Positions 11,548-21,069 of a stretch of DNA of 64,000 nucleotides are shown here, piece after piece. Numbering within the stretch: position 1 is the first letter of the stretch; each line of letters starts with the position of its first letter. The position numbers and the translations under genes were made by a program. The stretch lies in NCBI GenBank assembly GCA_036898135.1, contig CM072525.1:50576790-50640789 (forward strand), read 5' to 3'. The notes under the pieces were generated by a model that ran no database searches, was not told the DNA's origin, and saw only the letters and a list, made by a program, of their open reading frames with translations. This stretch comes from Oncomelania hupensis (Eukaryota; Mollusca; Gastropoda; Littorinimorpha; Pomatiopsidae).

Positions 11548-11668
11548 ATGGCGTCGAAAGCAGTGTCTAGCATTTTTCGCAAAGGTCTCTTGAACAATAA
11601 AGTTGCCATAGTCACTGGAGGCGGCACAGGCATTGGTAAAACTATCACAAAGGAGCTCCTGTATTTAG
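11548..11668 (+). CDS. PECR: PECR exon 1
   Basis: ATG at 11548 in context CAAAATGG. The product begins [18 protein letters not shown] and then [20 protein letters not shown], which is the NADP-binding TGxxxGxG turn. Donor TTA G|GTAATT, phase 1. An E-box-like CACGTG lies about 20 bp upstream. No peroxisomal type-2 signal is seen at the N-terminus. Confidence 0.9.
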
Positions 11669-11698
11669 GTAATTGTTTGCAAGGAAGCTTATATCACT

Positions 11699-11905
11699 GG
11701 CTCTGAAGTCTATTCTTTCGTCTTTGTAAACTCGTGCAGTCGTAGGCCTCAATTACATAGTAACATACTACACATACGAATAATTGAGGCCTTCGTCTCT
11801 TCTTTCGTCTTTGTAAACTCGTAGGCTCTAATACTACTATACATATGTATAGGATGTGATTGAGTCCTACGAGTTTACAAAGACGAAAGAAGAGACATCA
11901 GAGCC
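11699..11905. mobile_element. Fold-back MITE in PECR intron 1
   Basis: A 207-bp unit bounded by near-perfect inverted repeats that begin GGCTCTGA and contain TTCTTTCGTCTTTGTAAACT. A third copy of the arm sits inside (11795-11825) and pairs perfectly over 31 nt with 11866-11896. A second inner inverted pair (CCTCAATTA and TAATTGAGG) lies between. No coding frame. It looks like a multiple-hairpin miniature DNA element. Confidence 0.72.
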
Positions 11906-12065
11906 TGTGCTTATAGGCAGTAATTAATTTTGGGGTACAAAGTCTAGTATAGGTCAGCAGGGCAAAAAAGGGCAATTGGGGATTAGTATGTGTCAAAGAG
12001 AAAACCAACACATTTCAATTCGATAATCATTTAAAGTCCATTAATATTTGGAAGTGGAGCTGCAT

Positions 12066-12215
12066 ATTAATTTATTTATTTATTTTATTTCACCCTTATA
12101 GTTGTATATAGCACTTTTAACAGCTCAATGCCGATACAGGATCTACTCCGGACGCCCAAGGTACCCACTTGCTGATTACGGCACATCATCTGACGCCCAA
12201 ATAACTTAACAAAAT
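12066..12215 (-). mobile_element. SINE-3, diverged copy
   Basis: Reversed SINE-3 with an AT-rich AATAAA-type tail at 12066-12100 and a recognisable CCGATACAGGATCTACTC body. It is in PECR intron 1. Confidence 0.65.
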
Positions 12216-12472
12216 CCTGGGTAGCAATATGTTTTACATTTCTACATGTAAAATGTCCATCATGTATGATGCATGTATGATGCATTTGAGCTGCCTTTTG
12301 TTGTTGTTGAGTTGTTTTGTTGAGCTTTTCATTGCATGTGATGATGGTCTGAGCTTGTGTTCATTCCTTTTCTGAGGCAATAAAGGTGTATTGTATTGTA
12401 TGCGACATGAGTTAATCAGTACCAATCAAACACATATTGCAAATGATTGTACATTGTTTCCTCTGTTGACAG

Positions 12473-12604
12473 GATGTAAAGTGATGATTGCATCAAGGAG
12501 AGTGGAGAACCTGCAGAAGGAGCGAGGAGATGCAGGAAGCCATGGGCCCTGGGTCAAAAGGCAACATTTCATTTGTTCAATGCAACATCCGCAAAGAAGA
12601 TGAG
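12473..12604 (+). CDS. PECR: PECR exon 2 with frame disruption
   Basis: Acceptor CTGTTGACAG|GA; donor GATGAG|GTGAGA. It begins in frame as GCKVMIASRRVENLQK, continuing strand 2 of the Rossmann fold. At about 12518-12522 (CAGAAGGAGCGAGG) the frame slips: the conserved continuation EEMQEAMGPGSKGNISFVQC, then NIRKEDE, is in the next phase. One surplus G in the GG pair explains it. Without it all eight exons give a 301-codon frame plus stop. A sequencing or assembly slip at the short G run and a genuine null allele are both possible. Confidence 0.85.
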
Positions 12605-12838
12605 GTGAGAAAAAAGGTTGATGAAGGAAGTGGGGGCTGTCAAGCAAAACATCACATTAGCTGGATGGCATATTGGGTATAGACTATAGCGTAAGTTAAG
12701 ATGTGATAACCAACTAGAAGCTATTGCCTGGGGGATGAAACAAATGAACAGGGAAAGAAAGCAATGAGCTAAACAAATGAATGAACAAATTACAGACTTT
12801 ATTTCACCAAGTGACATATTTACAAAAGTACCAGAACA

Positions 12839-14039
12839 TGTGGAGGACTGCTCTGGTAGCCTTGTCATACAGGCTTTTGATGACTTCAGTAATTTTAGGG
12901 CTGATGTTGTACACTCTCATGATTGCCCACAGAGCTGCATGCCAGACTCGGTCAAATGCCTTTTTGAAGTCTACGAACACATGATGATATAGATGTTATT
13001 GGTCCTGTAGGTATTTCTAACAGATTATTCTGAGGTTGAAATTCTGTTCAGTGGTACTTCGCCCTGCCCTGAATCCTGCTTGTTCTTCCGCTGTGATTTG
13101 TTCAGCTTGGGGTTTCAACCTGTTGAGTATTATTTTCAGGAGGACCTTGCTGGGATGGCTGATGAGGCAGATGGTGCGGTAATTTTCACACTCCTGAAGG
13201 TTACATTTTATGGGAAGAGTGATGACAAGCGACTGGGTCCATGGTGTAGGCCACTCCCCACTCTGCCAGATCTTTTTACAGATAATGGTGAGTGCGTCAA
13301 TCATCGCACCTCCTCTTGCTTGAAGAAGTTCGGCGGGTATGTTGTCCAATCCCACTGACTTCCCCTTCCTCAGCGATTGTACTGCTGCCTCAACTTCTTC
13401 TCGGAGAATTGGGAGGATTTCTTCTTCTCTGTTCTCATGACATGCTAGAACTGATGGGTCTCCGTTTGGTGTGTGGCTGAAAAGGTCAAAGCAGTACTCT
13501 GTCCATCTGTCCAAGACTTCTTGTTCTTCTGTAAGGCATATGCCAGACTTGCTTTGGATCATGGAGACCTTGGGCTGTTTAACACTTGTCAGCCGCTTCA
13601 CAGTCTCGTAGGTCTTCTTGCTGTTGTTCTTTTTCAGATTGTTCTCTATTTCCTGGCATTGATCTTCTGTCCAGCTCTCCTTTGCTGTGCGCATGCCTTT
13701 TCGGATGTCATTGTTGATTTTTCGATAGGCATGAGCTCCTTGTGAGGTGTTCTTTTCTTTTTTCATCTCTCTTCGTTTATCACACAGGTCCAAAAGTTCA
13801 GGTGTGATCCACAGCTTCTTCTTTGGCCCGGTGCTTTCCTAGGATCTCCATGGCGGCATCTGTCACAGCTGAGTTGAAGGTGGTGGTCATTGTGTTGACA
13901 TCTACTTCACCAGCTCCCAAAATGAGCAGTGGTGCAAATTTCCCTCCAATTGTGGCCTGAAATATTTCTGCCACCTCCGGATCTTGCAGTTTGTCCAGGT
14001 CGAACTTCAGTCTAGTGCACTTTTGCTGTTTTTACTCTC
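12839..14039 (-). mobile_element. LINE-G copy A, inverted 5' part
   Basis: The minus strand holds the reverse-transcriptase N-terminal half of the LINE-G family, from about FDLDKL (near 14010) down to the LYDKATRAVLH position (12840). Several frameshifts and a clean 258-codon piece (13017-13793) remain. It meets the forward-oriented 3' part at 14040. The element position at which this piece stops (12839) is the position at which the forward piece starts, the classic layout of a 5' inversion by twin priming. Confidence 0.85.
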
Positions 14040-14690
14040 TTAGCAATCGGAAACTGGTTCAGAACAGCAATCGGTGTGCGTCAGGGATGCCTACTCTCTC
14101 CAACACTCTTCAACATCTTCCTAGAGCGCATTATGTCAGATGCCCTTGCAGATCACGAAGGCACAGTCAGCATAGGGGGTAGAGCAATCTCCAGCCTTCG
14201 TTTTGCGGATGACATTGGTGGATTGGCTGTAGAGGAACAAGAACTTGAACAGCTGGTACAGAGGCTTCACACCACCTCCAGAGCCTATGGAATGGAAATA
14301 AGTGCAGAGAAGACTTCTGGGCATTTCCTATACCCAGCACATCACCAACGATGAAGTCCGACAGACCATCACACAAGCCATTGGACAACACGATGACCTG
14401 CTCACAGTGGTAAAAAAACGGAAACTATGATGGTATGGCCACATCACCAGATCATCAGGTCTTGCAAAGACCATCCTGCAAGGCACAGTGCAAGGAAGTG
14501 GAAGAAGAGGGAGACCGAAAAAGAGGTGGGAGGACATCATTCGAGAATGGACTGGTTTGAAACTGAGCGAAACAGTCAGGGTTGCAAAGGACAGGGAAAG
14601 ATGAAGTACGCTGGTTAAACGATCATCTGTGGTGCCCCTACGGCCTCCGAGTTACGGGATAGGATAGGATAGGATAGGATAGGCCAGAAC
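14040..14690 (+). mobile_element. LINE-G copy A, forward 3' part
   Basis: Plus-strand continuation of copy A, from the GNWFRT position of the RT through FADDIGGLA to the 3' terminus and a (GGATA)n tail (14655-14682). An internal deletion joins ISAEK to the downstream LLGISYTQH region at a short shared AGAAGAC. It is 3' complete and coding-dead. Confidence 0.88.
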
Positions 14691-14841
14691 ATACTGTGAT
14701 GTTGGTTAAACATTGGTGTAAAAACCTATCGCTCTTACTGACTTGCATTTCTCACCACGCTCTGCACTTATTCATCCACTCTTTTGCATCTCCATCTGTC
14801 TTGGTCATACACAACACAACCTCTATCTACCCACTTACACT

Positions 14842-14868
14842 AACACACACACACACACACACACACAT
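14842..14868. repeat. (AC)n microsatellite
   Basis: Short AC run in PECR intron 2. Confidence 0.9.
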
Positions 14869-15390
14869 GAATGATAAATGCATATGTATAAATAGACATA
14901 CTCACACACTCACACAGCTTAAATATACATACATGTAAATAGACATTCTCCACACGCACTTGACACCAACCATTGAACCTGTACATTACAATCTATAGTT
15001 TAGCTATGTAAGACAAAATTAGATTAAAGAATAATTTAGGAGAATACTATATTATAAATAATTTAAAAACTTATGTAAACATGAAGAATGTTATATTGTT
15101 TTAATATGGTACCTTCCCCGTGGGGGTGTAAGGGGTTTCAGTATAAATAGTATCCCCACTTTCAGGAAATTTAGTGCTTTAAATTCCCACTGTCGCTGTC
15201 TTTCTCCTTTGTTCTTTCTCATTCCTACTCTACTCAATCTACTATACTATCTTCTTCTTCGCTAGGCCAGTCACCTACCTTTTTTCTTGAAAACTCTTCC
15301 GGAACAAAACTCTGGTCACTGGGGCTTCCTATGATGTTATTATTTGGCAATGTAGGCATTTTATTGTATGAGTTTTGTTGATATTTTATA

Positions 15391-17547
15391 ATGATGTTTA
15401 TATTCTATTTTAATTTTCAGTTCGACCTGGACAAACTGCAAGACCCGGAGGTGGCAGAACTATTTCAGGCCACAATTGGAGGGAAATTTGCACCACTGCT
15501 CATTTTGGGGGCTGGTGAAGTAGATGTCAACACCATGACCACCACCTTCAACTCAGCTGTGACAGATGTCGCCACTGAGATCCTTGGCAAGCACCGACCA
15601 AAGAAGAAGCTGTGGATCACACCTGAACTTTTGGATCTGTGTGATAAACGAAGAGAGATGAAAAAGGAAAAGAACACCTCACAGGGAGCTGATGTCTACC
15701 GAAAAATCAACAATGACATCCGAAAAGGCATGCTCACAGCAAAGGAGAACTGGATAGAAGATCAATGCCAGGAAATAGAGAACAGTCTGAACAAGAACAA
15801 TAGCAAGAAGGCCTACCAGACTGTGAAGCGGCTGACAAGTGTCAAACAGCCCAAAGTCTCCACTATCCAAAGCAAGTCTGGCATATGCCTTACAGAAGAA
15901 CAAGAAGTCTTGGACAGATGGACAGAGTACTGCTCTGACCTTTACAACCATACACCAAATGGAGACCCATCAGTTCTAGCATGTCCCGAGAACAGAGAAG
16001 AAGAAGAAATCCTCCCAATTCTCCGGGAAGAAGTTGAGGCAGCAGTGCAAGCGCTAAAGAAAGGGAAGTCAGCGGGAGTGGACAACATACCCGCGGAACT
16101 GCTACAAGCAGGAGGAGAAGCGATGATTGATGCCCTCACCATTATCTGTAACAAGATCTGGCAGAGTGGGGAGTGGCCTATACCATGGACCCAGTCGCTT
16201 GTCATCACTCTTCCCAAAAAAGGTAACCTTCAGGAGTGTGAAAATTACCGGACCATCAGCCTCATCAGCCATCCCAGCAAGGTCCTCCTGAAAATAATAC
16301 TCAACAGGTTGAAACCCCAAGCTGAACAAATCATAGCTGAAGAACAAGCAGGATTCAGGGCAGGGCGAAGTACCACTGAGCAGATTTTCAACCTCAGAAT
16401 AATCTGTGAGAAATACCTACAGCACCAACAACATCTATATCATGTGTTCATAGACTTCAAGAAGGCGTTTGACCGAGTCTGGCATGCAGCTCTATGGGCA
16501 ACAATGAAAGTGTACAACATCAGCCCTAAAATTATTGAAGTCATCAAAAGCCTGTATGACAAGGCTACCAGTGCAGTCCTCCACAACAGAGCCATCGGGA
16601 ATTGGTTCAGAACAACAATCGGTGTGCGTCAAGGATGCCTACTCTCTCCAACACTCTTCAACATCTTCCTAGAGCGCATCATGTCGGATGCTCTTGCAGA
16701 CCATGAAGGCACAGTCAGCATAGGGGGTAGAGCAATCTCCAATCTTCGTTTTGCAGATGACATTGATGGATTGGCTGGAGAGGAACAAGAACTTGAAAAG
16801 CTGGTACAGAGGCTTGACACCACCTCCAAAGCCTATGGAATGGAAATAAGTGCAGAGAAGACCAAAATGATGACCAACAACACCAATGGCATCAATACGG
16901 ACATCAAAGTCCAAGGCCAATCCCTCGACACAGTGCATAGCTTCAAATATTTAGGAGCCATTGTATCAGACAATGGGTCCCGACAGGAAGTCCTCTCCAG
17001 GATCGCACAAACAACTGCTGCCCTGACAAGGTTGAAGCCCATTTGGAAAGACAGGACCATCAGTCTACATTCCAAAGTAAGACTGCTGCGCTCCCTTGTC
17101 ATCTCCATCTTCCTATATGCTTGCGAAGCATGGACCCTCACAGCAGATCTCCAACGAAGAATACAAAGCATGGAGATGAGGTGCTACAGAAGACTTCTGG
17201 GCATTTCCTATACCCAACACATCACCAACGACGAAGTCCGACAGACCATCACACAAGCCATTGGACAACACGATGACCTGCTAACAGTGGTGAAGAAACG
17301 GAAACTTCGGTGGTATGGCCACGTCACCAGATCATCAGGCCTTGCAAAGACTATTCTGCAAGGCACAGTGCAAGGAGGTAGAAGAAGAGGGAGACCGAAA
17401 AAGAGGTGGGAGGACAACATTCGAGAATGGACTGGTTTGACACTGAGCGAAGCCATCAGGGCTGCTGAGGACAGAGAAAGATGGAGTATGCTGGTTAAAC
17501 GATCATCTGTGGTGCCCCTACGACCTTCGGGTTACGGGACAGGATAG
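15391..17547 (+). CDS. LINE-G reverse transcriptase, uninterrupted 718-codon frame
   Basis: An intact frame of 718 codons. The ATG at 15391 comes from the host retroposon, and LINE sequence starts at codon 8-10 with FDLDKLQDPEV. RT motifs in order: LITLPKKGNLQECENYRTIS (about residue 270), GFRAGRSTTEQIF (about 325), HVFIDFKKAFDRV (about 352), GVRQGCLLSPTLFNIF (about 412), the catalytic FADDIDGLA (about 453) with both Asp present, and KTKMM. The C-terminus carries LRWYGHVTRSS and GGRRRGRPKKRWEDNIREW, a basic tail common in molluscan LINEs. There is no endonuclease domain, so by itself it cannot be a full mobile unit. Confidence 0.93.
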   Translation: MMFIFYFNFQFDLDKLQDPEVAELFQATIGGKFAPLLILGAGEVDVNTMTTTFNSAVTDVATEILGKHRPKKKLWITPELLDLCDKRREMKKEKNTSQGADVYRKINNDIRKGMLTAKENWIEDQCQEIENSLNKNNSKKAYQTVKRLTSVKQPKVSTIQSKSGICLTEEQEVLDRWTEYCSDLYNHTPNGDPSVLACPENREEEEILPILREEVEAAVQALKKGKSAGVDNIPAELLQAGGEAMIDALTIICNKIWQSGEWPIPWTQSLVITLPKKGNLQECENYRTISLISHPSKVLLKIILNRLKPQAEQIIAEEQAGFRAGRSTTEQIFNLRIICEKYLQHQQHLYHVFIDFKKAFDRVWHAALWATMKVYNISPKIIEVIKSLYDKATSAVLHNRAIGNWFRTTIGVRQGCLLSPTLFNIFLERIMSDALADHEGTVSIGGRAISNLRFADDIDGLAGEEQELEKLVQRLDTTSKAYGMEISAEKTKMMTNNTNGINTDIKVQGQSLDTVHSFKYLGAIVSDNGSRQEVLSRIAQTTAALTRLKPIWKDRTISLHSKVRLLRSLVISIFLYACEAWTLTADLQRRIQSMEMRCYRRLLGISYTQHITNDEVRQTITQAIGQHDDLLTVVKKRKLRWYGHVTRSSGLAKTILQGTVQGGRRRGRPKKRWEDNIREWTGLTLSEAIRAAEDRERWSMLVKRSSVVPLRPSGYGTG

Positions 17548-17563
17548 GATAGGATAGGATAGG
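15412..17563 (+). mobile_element. LINE-G copy B (5'-truncated, full RT region)
   Basis: Non-LTR retrotransposon inserted in retroposon R copy 3. The flanking ATATTCTATTTT at 15400-15411 and 17564-17575 is its 12-bp target duplication. It lacks the endonuclease part seen in copy C, holds the whole reverse-transcriptase region, and ends in (GGATA)n. The pentanucleotide tail, rather than poly(A), is shared by all LINE-G copies here. Clade not settled; an RTE-, I- or Jockey-related element is possible. Confidence 0.92.
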
Positions 17564-17907
17564 ATATTCTATTTTCTTTTTTTAAACGGGGGTTCGATAA
17601 ATTAGAGTATAGCTTCAGCGTCCCCTGCATGGGATGTCTTTATTGTAATGTGACCGGCTGGTGAATTGCCTTCACTTCAGTGCTGCCACTGGGGTTGTTT
17701 CGGCATATCTGTTATGCGGATCAGGGTCCTTTTTCAGCGAAGTTGTGGTCTTGATTTTGTGGTCCTGATTCGGCTATACTGTTCCTGATTTGGCTTGGAA
17801 GAGCCCGCTGGACCTAACCTAAAGCAATAATAATGTAAGGTAATGTAATATGGTACCGGTAATGTGACAACAAAAATTGTGAAATAAAGATACAAACGAT
17901 ACTGCAG

Positions 17908-18073
17908 GTAAAGAAGCTGATTTCCACGGTAGTAGAGCAGTACGGCAGACTGGACTTTGTGGTCAACAATGGAGGCGGTCAGTTCTACAGCCCTGCTCAA
18001 GACATCTCACTCAAAGGCTGGAATGCTGTAGTGGAAACCAACCTCACCGGCACATTCCTCATGTGCAGAGAAG
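17908..18073 (+). CDS. PECR: PECR exon 3
   Basis: Acceptor ATACTGCAG|GTA, donor AGAGAAG|GTCTGT, phase 0 to 1. It encodes VKKLISTVVEQYGRLDFVVN, then NGGGQFYSPAQDISLKGWNA and VVETNLTGTFLMCRE, with the SDR NNxG-type motif as NNGGG, as in PECR. Only about 60 bp separate it from the end of retroposon R copy 3. Confidence 0.93.
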
Positions 18074-18329
18074 GTCTGTACTATTAACGGGATGTCAGAA
18101 AAGCAACTTTTGTGCAACAATTGTTTTATCTATTGAATTTGTGTTACAGCTATGGGATAGTCACACGTAAACACATTGTAGCATGAACAGTACAGCTCAC
18201 AAAACAATTACGTCCATTGACAGCTGATGGTCCAAGAAAAGAGACTGTTCTAGACTTGCTGACACGATAGCGATCAGTCATGTATTTGACTGTCCAAACT
18301 GCATCTTGGCACTCACAGTGGTACAGATT

Positions 18330-18396
18330 TGAGGGGCGGCTTGAGTTAGATCCTGTACCCTTGAACAGCTGTCCATCTGGAAAAGCACTATATACA
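18330..18396 (+). mobile_element. SINE-3 short fragment
   Basis: The 3' part of SINE-3 (GGCGGCTTGAGTTAGATCCT, then CTGGAAAAGCACTATATA) in PECR intron 3. Confidence 0.6.
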
Positions 18397-18570
18397 AACG
18401 ATGAAATATTCGTAAAGTGGTAGGCACACAAAGCAGTCCCTTGGTAAAGGAACCTCTTTAAGACATAATATTAGGGCAAAAGGCTATTAGCTTAAATGCC
18501 AAACCACACTGTGATAGTGTTTGAACGTTGGTTGTGATAACATTAAAACGCAGCTGTATACTTGGTTTAG

Positions 18571-18652
18571 CGTACAACCAGTGGATGGGACAGCATGGAG
18601 GTGCCATTGTGACCATCATCACTGACATGTGGAAAGGATGGCCTTCTATGAG
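18571..18652 (+). CDS. PECR: PECR exon 4
   Basis: Acceptor CTTGGTTTAG|CG, donor TCTATGAG|GTATGG. It encodes AYNQWMGQHGGAIVTIITDM and then WKGWPSM. The sequence between the fifth strand and the active-site helix differs from the human form as I recall it (VNIIVPTKAGFPLAVHSG), but length and spacing agree. Confidence 0.9.
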
Positions 18653-18919
18653 GTATGGTATCTCGTGTTTCACTTCTTCTTATGTATTCATTGATTTAAT
18701 TGTTCTTTCCCAGCTGCACAAGGCGCTGGTTAATGCAGGATCTAAATCAAACCACTGTTATTGTCATGGGTTGCCGCCCAATCTCCAATAGACTCATTAC
18801 CATCCGTATGAGAGCAGCCCTTTTTAACATCGCCATCTACAGGCCTAGGTCCCAACATCAGACTATGACGACAGCGAAGTGGAGGATTTCTATGAAAATC
18901 TATAGCTGTCCTTGACCAA

Positions 18920-19342
18920 GTGCCGAAGAAGGACATAGTCATAGTGCAAGGCGACTGGAATGCCAAGGTTGGGCAAGATGTGCACCACAACTGGGGAGAC
19001 ACATGTGAACCCCACTGCAACAACGAGACAAATTATAGGGGTCTAAGACTCTTGGAGTTTGCCAGATACAACAATCTTTTACTGGCAAACACGCTTGGTC
19101 TCCACAAAAAATCCAGACGATGGACATGGCAGAGTCCTGGCGGGGAGCATCACAACCAGATCGACTACATCATGGTCAAGAAACGCTTCAGATCAAGCAT
19201 CAACATTGGCAGGACGTGCACTTTTCCAGGAGCAGACATCGGAAGTGACCACAATCTCGTGATGATGTCTTTCCGGCTTTACTTGAAGAGAGTAAACAAA
19301 GCAAAGTGCACTAGACTAAAGTTCGACCTGGACAAACTGTAA
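18920..19342 (+). pseudogene. LINE-G endonuclease domain frame
   Basis: 140 codons covering the middle and C-terminal parts of an APE-type endonuclease. The catalytic-site signatures GDWNAKVG and GSDHN are intact. The N-terminal part (18715-18919) is present in other frames, so the domain is broken upstream. Confidence 0.85.
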
Positions 19343-20508
19343 GACCCGGAGGTGGTAGAAATATTTCAGGCCACAATTGGAGGGAAATTTGCACCACTGG
19401 TCATTTTGGGAGCTGATGAAGTAGATGTCAACACCATAACCCCCACCTTCAACTCAGCTGTGACAGATGCCGCCACTGATATCCTTGGAAAGCACCGGCC
19501 AAGGAAGAAGCTGTGGATCACACCTGAACTTTTGGACCTGTGTCATAAACGAAGAGAGAAAAATCAATATTTGAAAAGGCATGCGCACAGCAAAGGAGAA
19601 CTGGAGAGAAGATCAATGCCAGGAAATAGAGAACAGTGTGAACAAGAACAACAGCAAGAAGGCCTACCAGACCTTGAAGCAGCTGACAAGTGTTAAACAG
19701 CCCAAGGACTCCATGATCCAAAGCAAGTCTGGCATATGCCTTACAGAAGTCTTGGACAGATGAACAGAATACTGCTATGACCTTTACAACCACACACCAA
19801 ACAGAGACTCATCAGTTCTAGCATGTCCCGAGAACAGAGAAGAAGAAGAAAATCCTCCCAATTCTCCGAGAAGAAGTTGAGGCAGCAGTGCAATCGCTGA
19901 AGAAGGGGGAGTCAGCAGGAGTGGACAACATACCCGCGGAACTGCTTCAAGCAGGAGGAGAAGTGATGATTGACGCACTCACCATTATCTGTAACTGGCA
20001 GAATGGGGAGTGGCCTACACCATGGGCCCAGTCACTTGTCATCACTCTTCCCCAAAAAGGAAACCTTCAGGAATGTAAAAATTAACGCACCATCAGCCTC
20101 ATCGGCCATCCCAGCAAGGTCCTTCTGAAAATAATACTCCACTGGTTGAAACCCCAAGCTGAACAAATCATAGCTGAGGAACAAGCAGGATTCAGGGCAG
20201 GGCGAAGTACCACTGAACAGATTTTCAACCTTAGAATAATCTGCGAGAAATACTAACAGCGCACCAACAACATCTATATCATGTGTTCGTAGACTTCAAA
20301 AAGGCGTTTGACCGAGTCTGGCATGCAGCTCTGTGGGCAACCATGAGAGTGTACAACATCAGCCCTAAAATTATTGAAGTCATCAAAAGCCTGTATGACA
20401 AGGCTACCAGTGCAGTCCTCCACAACAGGGCCATTGGAAACTGGTTCAGAACAACAATCGGTGTTCATCAGGGATGCCTACTCTCTCCAACACTCTTCAA
20501 CATCTTAC

Positions 20509-21069
20509 AGTGCCGGGGTTTTTCAGTATAAATAGTATCCCCACTTTATGGAAATTTAGTGCTTTAAATTCCCACTGTCGCTGTCTTCCTCATTTACTCT
20601 TTCCTATTCCTGCTCTGTCCTTCACTCTGCTATACTATCTTCTTCTTTGCTAGATCAATGACCTACCTTTTTTCTTGAAAACTCTTCCTGGACAAGACTC
20701 CTTGTTTGTGTATGAGGTCTGTTGGATCAGCTTGGGAGTGTTGGACGCTTTCTGCCGGGTGGTCACTAGGGCTTCCTATGATTGTACTATTTAGCACTAT
20801 AGGCATTTTATATGTATGTGTTTCATTGATGATTTATAATGATGTTTGTATTCTATTTTGTTTTTGTAACCGGGGTGTTCGCGTAGTTGAGGTCAACCCT
20901 CAGCCGTCCCCCGCGTGGGATGTCTTTATTGTAAAGTGACTGGCCGGTGGAGGGCATTCAATTTTCCCACTAGGGTTGTTTCGGCAGATCTTTTATGCGG
21001 ATTGGGGGTTGTCCGGCCCTGATTTGGCTCGGAGGAGTCCGCTGGACCTAAAGCAAGAATCAATCAAAA
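20509..21069 (+). mobile_element. Short retroposon family R, copy 4
   Basis: 561 bp with the family head (GTGCCGGGGTTTTTCAGTAT) and an AATC-type 3' end. It is inserted in the RT region of LINE-G copy C. CTTCAACATCTTAC at 20495-20508 and 21070-21083 is a 14-bp target duplication; the undisturbed site is visible in LINE-G copy B near 16655. Confidence 0.94.

Larger units (their letters stand above)
15114..17845 (+). mobile_element. Short retroposon family R, copy 3, split by LINE-G copy B
   Basis: The family R head (15125-15411) and 3' half (17564-17845) flank an inserted LINE. The whole composite is bounded by TAATATGGTACC at 15102-15113 and 17846-17857, a 12-bp target duplication in PECR intron 2. 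Removing the LINE and one copy of its own target duplication restores a typical family R element. Confidence 0.9.
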
